This document shows, piece by piece, positions 13,449 through 17,415 of a stretch of 17,415 nucleotides of DNA. The notes under the pieces are model-generated. The model saw only the letters and a list, made by a program, of their open reading frames with translations. It was not told where the DNA came from and did not search any database. The translations under genes and the position numbers were made by a program. The stretch is from NCBI GenBank assembly GCA_964551985.1, contig CAZKFG010000048.1:1-17415 (forward strand), given 5' to 3'. The stretch's first letter is position 1, and every line of letters starts with the position of its first letter. This stretch comes from CAZKFG01 sp964551985. GTDB lineage: Bacteria; Bacillota; Negativicutes; Acidaminococcales; JAISLQ01.

Positions 13449-14504
13449 ATGTCTAAACAATATAAAAATATATTTGTTCATAATATGGTCAATTTAGGCG
13501 ATGTTGTTGCATCAACATCTTGCTTGCCAATTCTAAAAAAGGCATATCCAGATGCACGCATTACAATGATGGTGCGACCTAAAATTGCTGATATTTTGCA
13601 AAATCATCCTTGTGTGGATGAAGTTATTGAATATGACTATAGAGGAAAAAGCGACAGACTGACAATGTTTACAATGGCTAAAATTGTCAAGGCTAAAAAT
13701 TTTGATTTGAGCATAGCATTAGACAGAAAACTGCGTATGGCGATAATAACATGGCTAGCTGGAATTAAAGAGAGAATTGGACCGAATAAAGTATTTTACG
13801 AAAAACCTAGTTTATGCACAAAGCTATACACTCAAACTATAAACTTACCCTATAATATACATAATGTTCATCAAAGCCAAATATATCAAGATATAATAGC
13901 AATTTTTACAGGCTTGACAGACCTATCAGGGCAGTTTAAGCCTTATATAAGTTCGGCACCTATCTTAAATCAAGAAAATGCTAGGCGTATTTTACAGAGT
14001 ACTGGCAAAAAGAAAAACATCATTTTATGTGTGAAAGCAGAGTTTGCACTAAAAAATTGGTTGCCAGAATATTGGTCCGAGCTATTTAGGAAAATAGAAA
14101 AAAAATACCCAGAAGTGGGTATGCTTATCGTTGGTATGCCATCAGATAGAGAGTATGCAAAGCAAATAATAGATCAAAGTGGTGTTAGTGTTTTAAATTT
14201 ATGTGGAAAAACAAGTATGCTTGACTTGGTTGCCTTATATGAACAAAGTGATTTTGGCATAGTTTTAGATAATGGCTCAGCTCATATTGCAGCAGCAGTA
14301 AATACCAAATTAATTAGTATTTTTGGACCAATATCACCTGCGAAAGCTAGTCCGTTAACGGATATATGTGAATTGTTGACTTTAAATATGCCTTGTATGC
14401 CTTGTTTTAAAAAAGAAGATGAATGTCCAGAGCATGAATGTATGCGCAATATAACATCAGATATGGTAATGCAAAGAGTTAATAAAATGTGGGCGATGAT
14501 TTAA
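13449..14504 (+). CDS. Glycosyltransferase family 9, LPS heptosyltransferase-like
   Basis: GT-B glycosyltransferase of 351 residues, related to the WaaC/WaaF/WaaQ enzymes that transfer heptose from ADP-heptose to LPS core. The N-terminal MVNLGDVVASTSCLPILKKA is the acceptor-side GD motif. The donor-side DNGSAHIAAAVNTKLISIFGP (about 274-295) matches the conserved D-S/G-x-H-x-A-A pattern; KNWLPEYWSEL near 199 is also typical. A C-terminal cysteine cluster, CMPCFKKEDECPEHECM, occurs in many GT9 proteins. It starts with ATG behind a weak GGGCGG-like ribosome binding site. It supports LPS with a heptose-containing core, hence an outer membrane. Which heptose position it serves is not clear. Confidence 0.9.
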   Translation: MSKQYKNIFVHNMVNLGDVVASTSCLPILKKAYPDARITMMVRPKIADILQNHPCVDEVIEYDYRGKSDRLTMFTMAKIVKAKNFDLSIALDRKLRMAIITWLAGIKERIGPNKVFYEKPSLCTKLYTQTINLPYNIHNVHQSQIYQDIIAIFTGLTDLSGQFKPYISSAPILNQENARRILQSTGKKKNIILCVKAEFALKNWLPEYWSELFRKIEKKYPEVGMLIVGMPSDREYAKQIIDQSGVSVLNLCGKTSMLDLVALYEQSDFGIVLDNGSAHIAAAVNTKLISIFGPISPAKASPLTDICELLTLNMPCMPCFKKEDECPEHECMRNITSDMVMQRVNKMWAMI

Positions 14505-14561
14505 CGTTATATTAATCTGCAAGTCATAATAGCTTATAAATGATTATAGATAGGGGTAACA

Positions 14562-15608
14562 ATGAAAATCCTTGTTGTATGGTACAAAAACTTTGAATAT
14601 TTAGACAGGCTAGCCAATGCGTTAAAAGCCAATGATATTCAAGCAGATAAATTTGTCATAGAATACTTTAATGACTACGCAAATGTATTAAAAAGAATTG
14701 TTTGTAAACGTTTAACAAATCATTTTAAAAACAATCATAGCAAAAATATGCGTGATGCATTAATTACCAAATGCGAAAAAGAAGGCTTTGATTGTATTTT
14801 GATTTTAAATGGTAATTATACTGATGTTTTAGATGATGTCTTTTTTAACTGGGCAAATAAAACTAATAAAAATCTCATTCTTTGGTTTGTAGATAGTGCG
14901 AGAACTATTGATTGTTTTAATCAAGAATATTTCAAAAACTATAAAAGCATATATTCTTATGATCCATTAGATATTGATTATTTGAAAGGTAAATATAGTA
15001 TTGATAATGTTCACTATTTACCTTTTACAGCTGCGGAAGAATTATACAATGATGTTGAAAAATATGAAAAAATATATGATATATGTTTTGTTGGAGTAGG
15101 AAGCGATAACCGCTCTTTTTTGTTGGAACAAGTAGCACGATATTGCATTAAAAACAATAAAACTATGGTAGTTTATGGTCAGTTTTGGCGATTTAGACCG
15201 TTTTATCACAAACTTAGATATAAATATAAGTTCAAAAAAAACTATCCCTACTTATATAAGTTTATTGTAAACAAATTTATACAACCTAGAAAAGTAGCTG
15301 AAGTTTATAAACAGAGTCGAATTTGTCTTAATATTAACCAACTTAAACAAGGTGCTGCTAATTCACGTGCTTTTGAAATTTTGGCTACTCAAGGCTTTCA
15401 AATCATTGATTATAATGAGCATTTAGCTGCCTTATTTGAAGACAAAAAAGATTTGGTAATGTATAAAGATAGTGATGAACTAATACAACTTATTGATTAT
15501 TATTTGAAAAATGATGGCGAAAGAGAGCAAATAGCCCAAAACGGTTATGAAAAAGTGCAAAAAAATTTTTTGTTAAAAGAAACTGTAAAGGTTTTAAACA
15601 AAAACTAA
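14562..15608 (+). CDS. CgeB-like glycosyltransferase
   Basis: Predicted glycosyltransferase of 348 residues in the CgeB/Glyco_trans_1_2 group. The N-terminal Rossmann-type part opens with KILVVWYKNFEYLDRLANAL. The middle carries SYDPLDIDYLKGKY and CFVGVGSDNRSFLLEQVA (about 170-190), where this group typically restarts with a FVG motif. The C-terminal half has AEVYKQSRICLNIN and ANSRAFEILATQGFQIIDY (about 266-288), the sugar-nucleotide-binding segment, then a C-terminal helix near YEKVQKNFLLKETV. The ATG start has AGGGG at good spacing. It lies twelve bases before the next glycosyltransferase in the same operon. Donor and acceptor are unknown. The gene is noticeably AT-rich, as glycan loci often are. 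Confidence 0.85.
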   Translation: MKILVVWYKNFEYLDRLANALKANDIQADKFVIEYFNDYANVLKRIVCKRLTNHFKNNHSKNMRDALITKCEKEGFDCILILNGNYTDVLDDVFFNWANKTNKNLILWFVDSARTIDCFNQEYFKNYKSIYSYDPLDIDYLKGKYSIDNVHYLPFTAAEELYNDVEKYEKIYDICFVGVGSDNRSFLLEQVARYCIKNNKTMVVYGQFWRFRPFYHKLRYKYKFKKNYPYLYKFIVNKFIQPRKVAEVYKQSRICLNINQLKQGAANSRAFEILATQGFQIIDYNEHLAALFEDKKDLVMYKDSDELIQLIDYYLKNDGEREQIAQNGYEKVQKNFLLKETVKVLNKN

Positions 15609-15620
15609 AGGGGTGTTTTT

Positions 15621-16745
15621 TTGGTTAAAAAATTAATAACGATTTGGAATTATGAAATTGAACCCACTTTTCTTTATAGAGATATTGGTATGATTTCTTA
15701 CTCTTTAGGCAGATATCTTGGTTGGGATACTGCTTTTGCCTGTTTAAATAATGTTCAAAATGATTTTTATAGTGAATACTCAAAAATAATTACTATCCCA
15801 AGCTCTACAAACAAACTAAAAAAATCATATTTATATTTTAAATTTTTATATAAGATATCGCGTGAATACGATGTCGTTACTTTAATTCATCTAGGAGTAA
15901 GAACTAGAAGAGATGCTACTTTATTGAAACTATTTAATCCCAAAATTAAAGTTTATGTAAAATGTGATGTTTCAGCAGTAGCATTAGAAGGCTATGCCAA
16001 AAAGTTTAATAGAAGTAAAATAAGAGCTTGTTTTTTGCGTCTTTTAGAAAAAAATATTGATTTGTATTCTGTGGAAGTTCCTGAGGCGATAGATGTTGCT
16101 AAAAAGACCAATATCATGCCAAATGATGTAATTTTCATAACTAATGGGTATTTAGAAGACAGTGAAATGCACAATAAAAACTATGAAAAAGAAAATATAA
16201 TTTTAACTGTTGCTAGAATGGGAGACCCTGATAAGAATACAGAGTTACTATTGGATGCTTTAAGTGGAATTTCACCAGAGAAAATCTCTAGTTGGAAAGT
16301 TCATCTAATTGGTAATATGAATAAAGAATTCAAAGAATATTTAAATAAAGTTTTTTATAATAATCCGCATTTAAAAGATATAGTTATAATAATAGGACAT
16401 GTAAATAAAAAAGACCTCTACAAACATTATTCTAGAGCAAAAATATTTTGTTTAACTTCACGCAAAGAAGGCATTCCCAATGTTTGTTCTGAAGCTATGA
16501 GTTTTGGTAACTATTTTATAACATCAGATTTACCGTTTACTAGTTTTGTTACAGATAATGGCAAAATAGGGAAAGTTTTTCCTACAGAGAATAAAGAGGC
16601 TTTGAGATTGGCTATAGAAGAAGTGTTGGATGGGAAAATAGATTTGGTGCAAAAGCAAAAAGAAACTATCGAATGGGCTGAAAAAACTTTTAACTGGAAA
16701 AATATTATAAAAGTTTTGGCTAACAAATTAGAAAACTTAAAGTGA
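15621..16745 (+). CDS. Glycosyltransferase family 4
   Basis: GT-B retaining glycosyltransferase of 374 residues. The N-terminal half is divergent (KLITIWNYEIEPTFLYRDIG). The C-terminal half has the GT4 donor domain: ILTVARMGDPDKNTELLLDAL (about 192-212), WKVHLIGNMNKEFK, and the E-x7-E motif in SRKEGIPNVCSEAMSFG (about 283-299). A TTG start follows AAAGGGGTG. It starts twelve bases after the CgeB-like gene, and twelve bases separate it from rmlA, so all are in one transcript. It probably adds a sugar to the LPS outer core or an O-chain repeat. The specific linkage is not predictable. There are no membrane segments, so it acts on the cytoplasmic face. Confidence 0.9.
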   Translation: MVKKLITIWNYEIEPTFLYRDIGMISYSLGRYLGWDTAFACLNNVQNDFYSEYSKIITIPSSTNKLKKSYLYFKFLYKISREYDVVTLIHLGVRTRRDATLLKLFNPKIKVYVKCDVSAVALEGYAKKFNRSKIRACFLRLLEKNIDLYSVEVPEAIDVAKKTNIMPNDVIFITNGYLEDSEMHNKNYEKENIILTVARMGDPDKNTELLLDALSGISPEKISSWKVHLIGNMNKEFKEYLNKVFYNNPHLKDIVIIIGHVNKKDLYKHYSRAKIFCLTSRKEGIPNVCSEAMSFGNYFITSDLPFTSFVTDNGKIGKVFPTENKEALRLAIEEVLDGKIDLVQKQKETIEWAEKTFNWKNIIKVLANKLENLK

Positions 16746-16757
16746 GGTTTGTTATTT

Positions 16758-17415
16758 ATGAAAGGAATAATACTCGCAGGTGGCAGCGGTACAAGATTAT
16801 ATCCTTTAACTATGGCTACAAGTAAGCAACTGCTTCCTGTTTATGATAAACCAATGATTTATTATCCGCTATCAACTCTTATGCTAGCGGGTATTCGTGA
16901 TATTTTAATAATTTCCACACCAACTGATTTACCTAATTTTGAAAGATTATTAGGCGATGGCTCAAGATATGGAATTAATTTGTCTTATGCTGTGCAGCCA
17001 TCACCAGATGGTTTGGCGCAGGCTTTTATCATAGGAGAAGAATTTATTGGTGATGATAGGTGCGCGATGATTTTAGGTGATAATATCTTTTTTGGCGCGG
17101 GATTGAAAAAGCATCTTGTAGAAGCGGTTAATCGAACGGAAGGCGCTACAATTTTTGGTTATTATGTGCCAGACCCAGAGCGTTTTGGTGTTGTAGAGTT
17201 TGACCAAACAGGCAAGGCTATTTCTATTGAAGAAAAACCTAAAAAACCTAGGAGCAACTATGGTGTAACAGGGCTTTATTTTTATGATAAAAAGGTTTGC
17301 GAGTTTGCTAAAACAATAAAACCATCTGACAGAGGAGAGCTAGAGATAACGGATTTGAATAGACTTTATTTAAGTGAAGATAAATTAAAGGTTGTCAATT
17401 TAGGTCGTGGCTTTG
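16758..17415 (+). CDS. rmlA: Glucose-1-phosphate thymidylyltransferase, cut by the window edge
   Basis: Makes dTDP-glucose from glucose-1-phosphate and dTTP, the first step towards dTDP-L-rhamnose and other dTDP-sugars. About 219 residues are visible from the ATG at 16758; the family is about 290 long, so the 3' part is missing. The N-terminal nucleotide loop GIILAGGSGTRLYPLT (3-18), SKQLLPVYDKPMIYYPLSTL (22-41), the catalytic-region MILGDNIFFG, IEEKPKKPRSNYGVTGLYFYD and the end LGRGF are all diagnostic. The ribosome binding site is GAGG at 16744-16747, ten bases before the ATG. As the fifth gene of the glycosyltransferase operon, it suggests that rmlB, rmlC and rmlD follow outside the window. 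Confidence 0.95.
   Translation, partial: MKGIILAGGSGTRLYPLTMATSKQLLPVYDKPMIYYPLSTLMLAGIRDILIISTPTDLPNFERLLGDGSRYGINLSYAVQPSPDGLAQAFIIGEEFIGDDRCAMILGDNIFFGAGLKKHLVEAVNRTEGATIFGYYVPDPERFGVVEFDQTGKAISIEEKPKKPRSNYGVTGLYFYDKKVCEFAKTIKPSDRGELEITDLNRLYLSEDKLKVVNLGRGF

Overview
The window looks like a chromosomal piece of an AT-rich, diderm (Gram-negative) member of the Firmicutes, most likely class Negativicutes. The Firmicutes side rests on strong AGGAGG-type ribosome binding sites, TTG/GTG starts, intrinsic terminators after almost every unit, and tadA followed directly by tRNA-Ser. The outer-membrane side rests on an ExbB/ExbD/TonB energy-transfer operon and a lipopolysaccharide-type glycosyltransferase cluster with a heptosyltransferase. 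The genus cannot be fixed from the sequence alone.

Layout. Positions 1-277 hold the end of a tRNA operon (Gly, Cys, Leu) and its terminator. A DEAD-box-type RNA helicase (303-1640) follows with no visible promoter of its own. A hypothetical two-helix membrane protein (1676-2209, minus) comes next. Positions 2282-2621 contain a promoter, a compact cobalamin riboswitch with its own terminator and a clear anti-terminator pairing, but no gene to control; convergent terminators close the segment. A SERCA-like Ca2+ ATPase (2630-5245) lies on the minus strand. A second, full-size cobalamin riboswitch (about 5503-5733, plus) leads into exbB-exbD-tonB, so vitamin B12 probably controls the machine that energises outer-membrane uptake, B12 included. 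Its expression platform also encodes a possible 10-residue leader peptide overlapping the terminator.

Positions 7625-9665 hold a two-gene operon of a radical SAM/helix-hairpin-helix protein and its DUF4130 partner, a widespread but functionally unproven putative DNA repair or modification pair. A secreted NlpC/P60 cell-wall peptidase (9689-10978, minus) converges on it through a shared bidirectional terminator. Divergently, tadA and a tRNA-Ser(CGA) form one short unit. A bacteriohemerythrin-like protein (minus, 11844-12242) lacks one of the usual iron-ligand histidines. A 426-base AT-rich gap carries a long palindrome and the promoter of the last operon.

From 12669 to the right edge runs a surface-glycan operon: a WaaE-like GT2, a heptosyltransferase (GT9), a CgeB-like glycosyltransferase, a GT4 glycosyltransferase and a truncated rmlA (dTDP-glucose synthesis). 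Together they point to LPS core or O-chain assembly with a dTDP-sugar such as rhamnose.

The most interesting signals are the gene-less cobalamin riboswitch, the B12-controlled TonB operon with its leader peptide and Gly/Ser-linker TonB, and the radical SAM/DUF4130 pair.
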